36,520 nucleotides of DNA. It comes from an uncultured Eubacteriales bacterium. Lineage in GTDB: Bacteria > Bacillota > Clostridia > Oscillospirales > QAMX01. Under the pieces are notes generated by a model. The model was not told the DNA's origin and did no database searches. It saw only the letters and a program-made list of their open reading frames with translations. Position numbers and translations under genes: made by a program. Shown piece after piece: positions 25,351 through 33,345 of the stretch; position 1 is the stretch's first letter, and every line of letters starts with the position of its first letter. The stretch spans positions 1 to 36,520 of the forward strand of contig URVL01000004.1 of the NCBI GenBank assembly GCA_900551265.1, written 5' to 3'.

Positions 25351-26709
25351 ATGATTAGTACGGGAGATATTTTAGAGACCATCCAGATGATCCGGGAGGA
25401 GCACTTGGATATCCGCACCATTACGATGGGCATTTCCCTGCGCGACTGTGCCGCGGAGGATATAAACCGCCTCTGCCAGCGTATTTACGACAAGATCACC
25501 CGCACGGCGGAAAATCTTGTCCGCACGGGCGAGGATATCGAGCGGGATTTCGGCATTCCCATCATCAATAAGCGCATTTCCGTCACGCCCATCGCCATCG
25601 TGGCGGACGCCTGCCGCGCGCAGGACTATACGCCCATTGCAAAAACCCTTGACCGTGCGGCTGCGGAGACGGGCGTAAACTTTATCGGCGGGTTTTCTGC
25701 GCTGGTACATAAGGGTTTCACCCCCGGCGACCGCACCCTGATTGATTCCATTCCGGAGGCGCTGGCTGTGACCGAGCGCGTCTGTTCCTCCGTCAACGTT
25801 GCGACAACCAAGGCCGGCATCAATATGGACGCCGTGGCCATGATGGGCGGCGTGATCAAAAAAGCGGCGTATTTGACGCGCGAGCGCGACTCCATCGGAC
25901 CGGCGAAGCTCGTAGTGTTTGCAAATGTGCCGGAGGACAATCCCTTCATGGCCGGCGCGTTCCACGGCGTCGGCGAGCCGGACTGCGCGATTAACGTCGG
26001 CGTATCCGGCCCCGGCGTTGTGCGTTCTGCGATTGCGCGCGCGGGGGACTGTTCGCTGGCGGAGCTCTCCGAAATCATCAAGCGCACGGCGTTTAAGATC
26101 ACGCGCGTGGGCCAGCTTGTGGCAAACGAGGCTTCGGCGCGTCTTGGCGTGCCGTTTGGCATCGTAGACCTCTCCCTTGCGCCGACGCCGGAGATCGGCG
26201 ACAGCGTTGCGCACATTCTGGAGGAGATGGGCCTGGAGTGCTGCGGCGGCCCGGGCACTACGGCCGCGCTTGCCATGCTCAACGACGCCGTGAAAAAGGG
26301 CGGCGTGATGGCGTCGAGCCAGGTCGGCGGATTGTCCGGCGCATTCATCCCGGTCAGCGAGGACGCCGGCATGATCGACGCGGTGCGCGCAGGCGTGCTG
26401 CATCTGGATAAGCTCGAGGCCATGACGGCAGTCTGCTCCGTCGGGCTTGATATGATCGCCATTCCCGGCGACACGAGCGAAGAGACGATTTGCGCCATTA
26501 TCGCAGACGAAATTTCCATCGGTGTTGCCAACAATAAGACGACGGCCTGCCGCCTGATTCCGGCCTATGGCTGCAAAGTGGGCGATGAGGTGGAATTCGG
26601 CGGGCTTTTGGGTTCCGCCCCGGTGATGGAAGTAGGGCGTACCTCTCCGGCGCGTTTCATTGCGCGCGGCGGGCGTATTCCCGCGCCGATTCACAGCCTG
26701 CGAAACTAG
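25351..26709 (+). CDS. PFL-like family protein, UPF0210/DUF711
   Basis: A 452-residue protein of the UPF0210 family. Family members have a pyruvate-formate-lyase-like fold but lack proven catalysis. Typical blocks are ETIQMI (near 11), [56 protein letters not shown] and [17 protein letters not shown], with the C-terminal [12 protein letters not shown]. Cysteines lie in [12 protein letters not shown] and elsewhere, but no glycyl-radical motif is present. ATG with AAGGAG. It is the last gene of the long dxs run and is followed by a terminator. Confidence 0.93.
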   Translation: MISTGDILETIQMIREEHLDIRTITMGISLRDCAAEDINRLCQRIYDKITRTAENLVRTGEDIERDFGIPIINKRISVTPIAIVADACRAQDYTPIAKTLDRAAAETGVNFIGGFSALVHKGFTPGDRTLIDSIPEALAVTERVCSSVNVATTKAGINMDAVAMMGGVIKKAAYLTRERDSIGPAKLVVFANVPEDNPFMAGAFHGVGEPDCAINVGVSGPGVVRSAIARAGDCSLAELSEIIKRTAFKITRVGQLVANEASARLGVPFGIVDLSLAPTPEIGDSVAHILEEMGLECCGGPGTTAALAMLNDAVKKGGVMASSQVGGLSGAFIPVSEDAGMIDAVRAGVLHLDKLEAMTAVCSVGLDMIAIPGDTSEETICAIIADEISIGVANNKTTACRLIPAYGCKVGDEVEFGGLLGSAPVMEVGRTSPARFIARGGRIPAPIHSLRN

Positions 26710-26729
26710 AGAAAACTGCACCGAAACAA

Positions 26730-26769
26730 AAAACGGGTGCGAGCGCCTTCCTGCTCTCGCGCCCGTTTT
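26730..26769 (+). terminator. Terminator of the dxs-UPF0210 run
   Basis: A 14-bp stem with one G:U pair (26730-26743 with 26756-26769), its right arm ending in TTTT. It lies 20 bases after the stop. Confidence 0.8.
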
Positions 26770-26808
26770 CCCAAGGTGGGCTACTGATGTCATAAATTCG
26801 CCGCAATG

Positions 26809-26846
26809 AAAAAACGACTCCTATCCTAAGAAAAGGATGGGAGTCG
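26809..26846 (-). terminator. Intrinsic terminator of the esterase-tlyA unit
   Basis: A 12-bp stem with one wobble (26815-26826 with 26835-26846), followed on the minus strand by six U residues. The 120 bases between it and the tlyA stop show no gene. Confidence 0.85.
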
Positions 26847-26969
26847 CTTGCTATCATTTCGATCAAAACTGCACGGCGCTTTCAAATAATAGAGGATGAG
26901 TCCATAACGGTAATTGATCTGGCTGCCAAAATCGCAGTTTACGGCAGTCAGGACAACTGCTCCGCCCCC

Positions 26970-27785
26970 TCAGGCGCCCGCGAAAAACGCGTGCGCTTCC
27001 CGCACGACGCGCACGGCCTCGGCTGGGATGTCCGGAATACCCACACTGTCGCCCTTTTCCAGCACCATCAAAAATTCGATGTTGCCCTCGGGCCCCGTGA
27101 TCGGCGAAAAATCCAGCGCCCGTACCGAAAATCCCAGCGCCGCGGCAAACCCGGCGGTTCCTGCGAGCACATCGGTATGCACCGCCGCATCGCGCACCAC
27201 GCCGTTTTTTCCGACACGTCCGCGGCCCGCCTCAAACTGAGGCTTCACGAGAATCACGGCCTGCGCGCCAGACCGGAGGCAGGGATACATGGCGGGGAGA
27301 ATCAGCCGCACGGAAATGAACGACACATCCGTGGCGGCAAAGTCAAGCGGCGCAGGGAACCATGCGGGCGTCATCTCCCGCGCATTCGTCTGCTCCATCA
27401 CCGTGACACGCGGGTCGGCGCGCAAAGACGGCGCAAGCTGATCCGTACCGACGTCGATGGCCCAGACGTGCGCCGCGCCGCATTGCAGCATACAGTCGGT
27501 AAACCCGCCTGTAGACGCGCCGACGTCCGCAGCGCTGCACCCCGCCAGGTCGAGCGCATAGCGCTGCACGGCCTTCTGGAGCTTGAAACCGCCCCGGCTG
27601 ACAAAGGGCAGGACGGCGCCGTCTGCAAGGACAAGCGCGGCGTTTTCGTCCAAAAGCGCGGCGGGTTTGGTTACAGGCCGTCCGTTTGCCGTCACCTGTC
27701 CGGCGCGAATCAGCGCCTGCGCACGCTCGCGGCTGGGGGCAAGGCCCTGCGCGACAAGCAGCAGGTCGGCACGTCGTTTTTCCAT
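26970..27785 (-). CDS. tlyA: TlyA family rRNA 2'-O-methyltransferase / hemolysin-like protein
   Basis: A 271-residue protein. Residues 1-60 are an S4 RNA-binding domain (RRADLLLVAQGLAPSRERAQ at the start). The SRGGFKL motif (63-69) and a FtsJ-like Rossmann methyltransferase follow, with ADVGASTGGFTDC (about 86-98) as the SAM-binding loop. TlyA methylates ribosomal RNA at sites linked to capreomycin sensitivity. ATG 27785 has GGGAGG upstream. It lies 24 bases downstream of a carboxylesterase gene, not in its usual place between dxs and nadK, which is about 8 kb away on the other strand. Confidence 0.95.
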   Translation of the reverse strand: MEKRRADLLLVAQGLAPSRERAQALIRAGQVTANGRPVTKPAALLDENAALVLADGAVLPFVSRGGFKLQKAVQRYALDLAGCSAADVGASTGGFTDCMLQCGAAHVWAIDVGTDQLAPSLRADPRVTVMEQTNAREMTPAWFPAPLDFAATDVSFISVRLILPAMYPCLRSGAQAVILVKPQFEAGRGRVGKNGVVRDAAVHTDVLAGTAGFAAALGFSVRALDFSPITGPEGNIEFLMVLEKGDSVGIPDIPAEAVRVVREAHAFFAGA

Positions 27786-27809
27786 TACGATATCCTCCCG
27801 GGAAACGTT

Positions 27810-29324
27810 TTATTTGCGCCAGAGCTGCTCTGCGGCGCAGTCAAGCATGGCGCGCACGGCGGGCTGCGGCTCTCCGCTCATCGCAGGCACATCGCGGAAT
27901 TCCATCATACGGGGAGCCGCCGCCGTATAGGGCTCCCAGGCAGGCAACGCCGCGCCGTCCATACCCATGCCGTTGGGATCGCCGGTTTTTGCGAAGTTCG
28001 TCCAGTAGTCGCAGACCTGGCGCGCGAGTTCGTAATGCGCGCCGGTAAAGGGCCGCCAGGAGATTCCGAGCGTATTAAACACGAACCACAGCTCTGCGGA
28101 GTGGAACGTGCCCGCGTCGTCGCCGGGCATATCGGCGGCAAATTCGTAAAAATAGGCAGGTAAGCCGGAATCCGCCGCGCGCATCGCAAGAAGCTCCAGC
28201 CCGAAATGCTGGCCGTTCATCCTGCAATTTTTGCGTACCTCCGCCATATCGCCCGACGCCGCGCCGGAGAGCGACAGGATTTCGTCCGCATGTTCCGGGA
28301 AGCGCTCGCGCACCATAGCCTCAAACGCGGCAACGGTGTCGCCGAGGGAGAACGCGCCGATATCGTCCTTCGTATAGCCGCACAAAAGCGGTACCGGCAG
28401 ACGTTCGCCGCGCACCAGACGGCCGTTTGGATCATCCGGGACAAAGTGCCCGTCGATTGACACGCCCCAGCGGAACTTTGCGCAGAACTCCACACCCTTT
28501 CGCCGGATCGTCTCACCCGGCAGGGCGCGCGCCTCGGCAAGCGTCTTGACGCCGAGGTATGCAAAGAACGCCTCGCCGCCGCGCTCTGCCTCCGCGAGCG
28601 TGGGATAGTGGCTCATGGCGCCGCCGCCGATGCCGCCGCCGGACTGGTTGATGGCGCGGTGGAAAGCGCCGGGGGCGTTTAAAGGCGTCGTGAGCTGGAA
28701 GAGGACGCTGCGGCCGCCGGCAGATTGGCCAAAGATTGTGATGTTGTCCGGGTCGCCGCCAAAGGCGGCAATGTTGCGCTTTACCCAGTCGAGCGCAGCC
28801 TTCTGATCGTAAAGGCCAAAATTGGTGCAGCCGACGCCGCCCGTCTCGGCGGTCAGTTCCGGATGCGCAAGGAAACCGAGGGCGCTCACGCGGTATGGGA
28901 TTGATACCAATACGACGCCGCGGCGCGCAATCTGCATCCCATCAAATTCCGGTTCAAAGGTATAGCCGCACTGCATACCGCCGCCGTGAATCCAGATCAT
29001 GACCGGAAGCCGCTCATCCGCGCTGCGCGCAGGGGTCCAGACATTCAGATACAGGCAGTCCTCGCTCATGGCAAAACCGGCCGACCAGAACTCTTTTACA
29101 TACATATTTTCAAAATCCACGCCCGGAATCTGCTGAAGCGCGGCAGGCGCGTATGTATAACAGTCGCGCACGCCCTCCCAATTTTGGGCCGGCTGCGGGA
29201 CGCGCCAGCGGTTCTCTCCAACCGGCGGCGCTGCAAAGGGGATACCCTTGTAAACTGTAATGAGCGGGTCGGCGGCAGGCAGGCCGCGCACCATACCGTT
29301 TTCTGTCCTTGTTACGCGAAGCAT
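27810..29324 (-). CDS. Type-B carboxylesterase, copy 1
   Basis: A 504-residue alpha/beta hydrolase with no signal peptide, so it acts inside the cell. Features: KGIPFAAPPVGENRW (26-40), SEDCLYLNVWTP (87-98), the oxyanion motif HGGG (113-116), GLYDQKAALDWVKRNI, and the nucleophile elbow GQSAGG with Ser201. The catalytic acid position, Glu in most members, reads Asp here (GYTKDDIG). The catalytic His lies in FHSAELW. By eye it shares about 80% of its first 55 residues with copy 2. It probably removes acyl groups from small substrates or glycosides. ATG with AAGGAGG. A promoter overlaps the preceding thuA terminator. Confidence 0.92.
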   Translation of the reverse strand: MLRVTRTENGMVRGLPAADPLITVYKGIPFAAPPVGENRWRVPQPAQNWEGVRDCYTYAPAALQQIPGVDFENMYVKEFWSAGFAMSEDCLYLNVWTPARSADERLPVMIWIHGGGMQCGYTFEPEFDGMQIARRGVVLVSIPYRVSALGFLAHPELTAETGGVGCTNFGLYDQKAALDWVKRNIAAFGGDPDNITIFGQSAGGRSVLFQLTTPLNAPGAFHRAINQSGGGIGGGAMSHYPTLAEAERGGEAFFAYLGVKTLAEARALPGETIRRKGVEFCAKFRWGVSIDGHFVPDDPNGRLVRGERLPVPLLCGYTKDDIGAFSLGDTVAAFEAMVRERFPEHADEILSLSGAASGDMAEVRKNCRMNGQHFGLELLAMRAADSGLPAYFYEFAADMPGDDAGTFHSAELWFVFNTLGISWRPFTGAHYELARQVCDYWTNFAKTGDPNGMGMDGAALPAWEPYTAAAPRMMEFRDVPAMSGEPQPAVRAMLDCAAEQLWRK

Positions 29325-29356
29325 AGAAATGTTCCTCCTTATTTTTTCTTTATCTT

Positions 29357-29384
29357 ATCATAAGAAAAAAGCTGCGTCCATCAA
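29357..29384 (-). promoter_or_regulatory. Promoter of carboxylesterase copy 1
   Basis: Minus strand: -35 TTGATG (29384-29379), 16-base spacer, -10 TATGAT (29362-29357). It lies within the terminator hairpin of the upstream ThuA-like gene. Confidence 0.6.
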
Positions 29385-29397
29385 AACGTAGCTTTTT
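29361..29397 (-). terminator. Intrinsic terminator of the ThuA-like gene
   Basis: A stem AAAAAGCTGCG (29366-29376) with CGTAGCTTTTT (29387-29397), one wobble. On the minus strand it is followed by TTTTTTCTTA. Confidence 0.78.
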
Positions 29398-29411
29398 CAT
29401 GATGGAAGGCG

Positions 29412-30059
29412 TCAACGTGCGCACCACGCCGCGGCATTTTTCAACAGGCGTACATACGCCGGGATCTGAAGCTGCTCCCGTGCGTGCCCGGGCGTAGCCG
29501 CGCAGACGCGGCCCTTGCCGTATTCATGAACCCACACGCCCGGCTGCCGTCCGTTTTCCGACGTCGTGTAGCCCAGCACCGTCGTTTCGGCGTCCGGCAT
29601 CATCTCCATCTGATAGTGTTCATCCATAGGGATGAGGAACTCCTCCACGCCCTCCGTAATCGGGTGCCCCGGGACCGGTGTAACCGTAACAGGGCAGGGA
29701 CGCGGATGTCCCAGGAAGAAGGCGCGCAGAATCTGCGTGGTAATCAAATGATCGCGCGGGATATCCGCAATGCCGCAGTGGATTGCAAGGAACCCCATGC
29801 CCTCCTCCCGGATATACCGGTCCAGCACGGCGGTCCAGGCATCATCGCACCAGATCGGAGTCGGAATCTGGTCATTTTCAATGACGTCTTTGAAGGAGAC
29901 AAAGAGGTCCGGGCTGGGGTTGCGGGCAGGAAGCGCGTCCGGATCCTGCGCCACCTCCACGTCCCACATATCCTGCGGGAAAAGGAGCGGAAGCGCCGGT
30001 TCGATGGTTTCGCGGCGGTGCCAGTAGTCGTCCAACAGCACGAGAACGGTTTTCTTCAT
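29412..30059 (-). CDS. ThuA-like domain protein
   Basis: A 215-residue protein with a class I glutamine amidotransferase-like fold of the ThuA (trehalose utilisation) family. The start MKKTVLVLLDDYWHRRE, the segment LFVSFKDVIENDQ, EGMGFLAIHCGIAD (about 98-111), and GHPITEGVEEFLI with DEHYQME all fit the family. ThuA acts with a Gfo/Idh enzyme on 3-keto-disaccharides in rhizobia; the exact reaction here is unknown. ATG 30059 has GGAGG upstream. It lies between two paralogous carboxylesterases, 54 bases after copy 2, and ends in a terminator. Confidence 0.85.
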   Translation of the reverse strand: MKKTVLVLLDDYWHRRETIEPALPLLFPQDMWDVEVAQDPDALPARNPSPDLFVSFKDVIENDQIPTPIWCDDAWTAVLDRYIREEGMGFLAIHCGIADIPRDHLITTQILRAFFLGHPRPCPVTVTPVPGHPITEGVEEFLIPMDEHYQMEMMPDAETTVLGYTTSENGRQPGVWVHEYGKGRVCAATPGHAREQLQIPAYVRLLKNAAAWCAR

Positions 30060-30113
30060 AAAGGATCCTCCATCTTCACTTCTGTACGTAGAAACCATTC
30101 GGTCTCTTTCGCG

Positions 30114-31658
30114 TTATTTCCGCCAGAGTTTCTTTGCCGCCGCTTCATAGAGGAACCGGATCGCCGGCGTCAGGTCGGCGGGGTCCATTTCGGATTTCTC
30201 GCGGAACGTGATGCCGCGGGAAATGTCGCCCATGAAGGGCTGCCAGGCCGGCATGGGCGAACCGTCGGCGTCCGGGCCGTTCGGGTTGCCGGTTTTGGCG
30301 AAGTTCGTCCAGTAGTTGCACATCTGGCGCGCCAGGTCATAGTGCTTGCCCGTGAAGGGACGCCAGCACTTGGCAAGCGTTTCAAACATGAACCACAGCT
30401 CGGAGGAATGGAACGCGCCGGCGTTGTCGCCGCCGGGCATTTCGGGTCCGAAGGAGTAGAAGTAAACCGGCAGTCCCGCGTCCGCCGCGCGCATGGAGAA
30501 GAGCCGCGCGCCAAAGGCCGAGCCGTTCACTTTCGCGTTTGCCATCACCTGCTGTTCGTCCAATCTGCCCTTGCCGCACAGCTTCAAAAATTCCGCCGCC
30601 GCGTCGCCCAGGCGCTCGTTCACCTGTGCTTCGAACTCCTCATAGGTCTTTGCGGGGAATACATCGGTAAATTCATCGTCCGTATTGCCGATCATGACCG
30701 GAATTTGCAGCCGGCGGTTATCGCAGAGCATCTGGTTCGGCTGATCCGGGAGGAAAGTGCCGTCCACGCACAGGCCCCAGCGATGGATGCCCGCGTTGCG
30801 GAACGCGCTCGCCTTATCGCGCAGCGTCTCCGCGTCGATGGCGCGCGCCTCCTCGAGCGTTTTCACGCCGAGATATTCAAAGAATTTCACACCCGCTTCC
30901 TCCGCCTCGGCAAGTGTCGGATACCCGTGCGCCGCAGCGCCCGTGCCGAAGCTGATGCCGCCGCCGGACTGCGAAATGGCGTGCGTAATGCCGTTATTCT
31001 GGTTTAAGGGCGTGATAATCTGGCAAAGGGTGCTGCGTCCGCCGGCAGACTGACCGAATACCGTGATATTATTCGGATCGCCGCCGAAATTCGCGATATT
31101 ACGGCGCACCCAGTCGATTCCGGCCTTCTGGTCGTAAAGACCGAAGTTTGCGCAGTTCACGCCGCCGTTTTCAGCCGTGATTTCCGGATGCGCAAGGAAG
31201 CCAAATGCGTTTAAGCGGTAATTGACGCTGACAAGCACGACGCCACGGCGTGCGATGCGCTCGCCGTCAAATTCCATTTCGGAAGGATGACCCCAGTTGA
31301 GGCCGCCGCCGTAAATCCACACCATAACGGGGAGGCGCTCGCCGGCCGATTTTGCAGGCGTCCAGACGTTTAACTGGAGGCAGTCCTCGCTCATAACGGC
31401 CATTTCGTCACGCGCGGGGTCGTTATGCCATTCCTTATCATAAAAACCGTTGCCGCTCGGGACATCCTGCATGGCAATGGCGCCGAACCGGAAACAGTCG
31501 CGTACGCCTTCCCAGTTCTCGGCAGGCTGCGGCACGCGCCAGCGATTTTTCCCAACCGGCGGCGCCGCAAAGGGGATACCCTTGAACGCGGTGATAAATG
31601 TATCAGCGGCAGGGATGCCGCGGACCAGTCCGTTTTCGGTTTTTGCTACACGAAGCAT
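30114..31658 (-). CDS. Type-B carboxylesterase, copy 2
   Basis: A 514-residue paralogue of the esterase at 27810. It has KGIPFAAPPVGKNRW (26-40), SEDCLQLNVWTP (90-101), the oxyanion motif as YGGG (116-119), GQSAGG with Ser204, the acid Glu in GNTDDEF, and the catalytic His in FHSSELW. No signal peptide is present. Compared with copy 1 it has a 10-residue insertion near 70-80 and keeps the more usual Glu. ATG 31658 has AAGGAAGGG upstream. It opens a minus-strand unit with the ThuA-like gene, driven by a near-consensus promoter. Confidence 0.93.
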   Translation of the reverse strand: MLRVAKTENGLVRGIPAADTFITAFKGIPFAAPPVGKNRWRVPQPAENWEGVRDCFRFGAIAMQDVPSGNGFYDKEWHNDPARDEMAVMSEDCLQLNVWTPAKSAGERLPVMVWIYGGGLNWGHPSEMEFDGERIARRGVVLVSVNYRLNAFGFLAHPEITAENGGVNCANFGLYDQKAGIDWVRRNIANFGGDPNNITVFGQSAGGRSTLCQIITPLNQNNGITHAISQSGGGISFGTGAAAHGYPTLAEAEEAGVKFFEYLGVKTLEEARAIDAETLRDKASAFRNAGIHRWGLCVDGTFLPDQPNQMLCDNRRLQIPVMIGNTDDEFTDVFPAKTYEEFEAQVNERLGDAAAEFLKLCGKGRLDEQQVMANAKVNGSAFGARLFSMRAADAGLPVYFYSFGPEMPGGDNAGAFHSSELWFMFETLAKCWRPFTGKHYDLARQMCNYWTNFAKTGNPNGPDADGSPMPAWQPFMGDISRGITFREKSEMDPADLTPAIRFLYEAAAKKLWRK

Positions 31659-31698
31659 AAATTTGACCCTTCCTTTTCTCTATAATTTGTTTAAGTTT

Positions 31699-31735
31699 AT
31701 GATACCGCCTCTTGCGCCGCTTGTCAATGGACAAG
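31699..31735 (-). promoter_or_regulatory. Strong promoter of the esterase-ThuA operon with an overlapping inverted repeat
   Basis: Minus strand: perfect -35 TTGACA (31727-31722), 17-base spacer, -10 TATCAT (31704-31699). The -35 lies within an inverted repeat of CTTGTC (31720-31725) and GACAAG (31730-31735), separated by four bases, a likely repressor site. Confidence 0.8.
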
Positions 31736-31779
31736 AGAGTCAGGATTCCCGCTTTTACATCGTTCTCCCCGTTTGGCTC

Positions 31780-31808
31780 TTGCCGGAAGCCTGGCGGATG
31801 GGTATAAT
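31780..31808 (+). promoter_or_regulatory. sigma-A promoter of the FAD oxidoreductase gene
   Basis: -35 TTGCCG (31780-31785), 17-base spacer, perfect -10 TATAAT (31803-31808). It is divergent from the esterase promoter about 50 bases away. The leader holds an imperfect GC-rich hairpin (31827-31857) ending just before the ribosome binding site. Confidence 0.8.
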
Positions 31809-31874
31809 GAAGGTAACGACAAAGAAGGCGCGCGTTCTTTTTCCGGAACGCCGCGCCGGGAAAGGAGCAGTCTC

Positions 31875-33248
31875 ATGGCAGTCACCTACATCAAAGAAGA
31901 ACTCTCCACCCCCGTCCGCTTCACCTGCGGCGTCCTGGTCGCCGGCGGCGGTACGGCCGGAACCATCGCCGCCATCGCCGCAGCGCGCAACGGCGCAAAC
32001 GTGATTCTGGTGGAACGGGGCAGCTATCTCGGCGGAACCCTGCTCGACGGCGCGGGCCCGCTGCACAGCTATTTTAACCTCTATAAGGCGTTCCCGGAAG
32101 CAGGGAAGATCCAGGTGGTACGCGGCATCGCGTCGGAGCTTGTCGAGCGGATGCAGGCCGCCGGCGGAAGCTACGGACATCTGGAGCAGGAACTCGGCTA
32201 CAGTTACGATTCCGTCGCCACCATTATCGACCGGGAAATTTACAAAGAGGTCATCTTTGACATGATGGCGGAAGCGGGCGTAAAACTGCTGCTGCACACG
32301 GACGTCGCCGCCGTCATCAAAGAGGACGGCGTGGTGCGCGGCGTGATCATCGAGAGCAAATCCGGACGCGAGGCCATTTTGGCCAGATCCGTGATCGACT
32401 GTACCGGCGACGGCGACGTGGCCGCGCGCGCCGGCGTCCCCTTCAAAAAATGCCATGAGACGACCTCCGTGGGCTTTCCCTTCGGCATGGCGAACGTGGA
32501 CTTAAAGCGCATGGAGGCGTTTTTGCAGGAGAAGGGGATCATTTACCAGATCATCCACGCGGACAAGGGCGTGGAGGGGGATGATCTCGTACGGATCGGG
32601 TTCCAGCTGCGCGAGCTGCCGGAGTTCCGCGCGTTCATGGAGGAAACCGGCATGTGGGGACCGCTCACCGTCGCGCGCCATCCGGGCGAACTGAGTTACA
32701 TCAACACGGCAAATCTCCGCGCCGTGGACGGCACGGACGTGGAGGCCCTGACGGAGGCCGAGATCAAGCTGCGCCGTCAGGCCATGACCATGGCCCGGAT
32801 GTTGAAAACCTATATTCCGGGATTTGAACACGCCTATGTCAGCTGGACGGTGAACGGCGCCGGCGTACGGTATACGCGCTGTATCGAGTGCGAACACGAC
32901 CTTTCGATTGACGAAATCTTAAACGGCCAGCGGTTTGACGATGAAATCGGGCTTTACGGCTTCCACGACAGCGCGCCGCGCATGATGATCAAAGACGGCA
33001 AATATTACGGCATCCCGTACCGCTGCCTCGTTCCGAAAACGGTGGACGGGCTGCTGGTTGCCGGGCGCATGATTACCTCCGACTGGGACGCGCATATGTC
33101 CACGCGCAACACGGTCTCCTGCATGGTGCAGGGACAGGCCGCGGGAACGGCGGCGGCCATCGCGGCGGCGGACGGCGTGACGGTGCGGACCGTGGATGTG
33201 CCAAAGCTGCAAAGGACGCTGCGTGAACAGGGCGTTTTCTTCGGATAA
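31875..33248 (+). CDS. FAD-dependent oxidoreductase (FAD_oxidored family)
   Basis: A 457-residue flavoprotein. The N-terminal dinucleotide motif is GVLVAGGGTAGTIAAIAAA followed by VILVERGSYLGGT. A mid-protein VIDCTGDGDVAARAG segment contacts FAD, and the C-terminal CMVQGQAAGTAAAIAA closes the FAD site. This layout matches the FAD_oxidored family of poorly characterised dehydrogenases, often found with sugar-catabolism genes. No signal peptide or extra iron-sulfur motif is visible. ATG 31875 has AAAGGAG eight bases upstream; the longer frame begins before the promoter and is rejected. It is divergent from the esterase unit, sharing a 216-base control region. The substrate is unknown. Confidence 0.9.
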   Translation: MAVTYIKEELSTPVRFTCGVLVAGGGTAGTIAAIAAARNGANVILVERGSYLGGTLLDGAGPLHSYFNLYKAFPEAGKIQVVRGIASELVERMQAAGGSYGHLEQELGYSYDSVATIIDREIYKEVIFDMMAEAGVKLLLHTDVAAVIKEDGVVRGVIIESKSGREAILARSVIDCTGDGDVAARAGVPFKKCHETTSVGFPFGMANVDLKRMEAFLQEKGIIYQIIHADKGVEGDDLVRIGFQLRELPEFRAFMEETGMWGPLTVARHPGELSYINTANLRAVDGTDVEALTEAEIKLRRQAMTMARMLKTYIPGFEHAYVSWTVNGAGVRYTRCIECEHDLSIDEILNGQRFDDEIGLYGFHDSAPRMMIKDGKYYGIPYRCLVPKTVDGLLVAGRMITSDWDAHMSTRNTVSCMVQGQAAGTAAAIAAADGVTVRTVDVPKLQRTLREQGVFFG

Positions 33249-33271
33249 GGCCGCCGGGCGCCATAAAAGCC

Positions 33272-33300
33272 TTTACTTGGGGCGGGAAATCTGCTATAAT
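33272..33300 (+). promoter_or_regulatory. sigma-A promoter of the split transketolase genes
   Basis: -35 TTTACT (33272-33277), 17-base spacer, perfect -10 TATAAT (33295-33300). The start codon is 45 bases downstream. Confidence 0.8.
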
Positions 33301-33345
33301 CGGTGTGTGTAGAAGGAATGCTACTTAAAAAATGAGGGTGATACT

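Noticed and set aside
25372..26793. A 473-codon minus-strand open frame
   Set aside because: Antisense to the UPF0210 gene and its terminator; no family features.
26657..26866. A 69-codon minus-strand frame across two terminators
   Set aside because: It spans two terminator hairpins and lacks a ribosome binding site.
26711..26880. A repeated AAAACTGCAC on both sides of the terminator pair
   Set aside because: Ten bases only, with no mobile-element features between the copies; likely chance.
29484..31007. A 507-codon plus-strand open frame
   Set aside because: Antisense to the ThuA-like and esterase copy 2 genes; Arg/His-rich shadow translation with no ribosome binding site.
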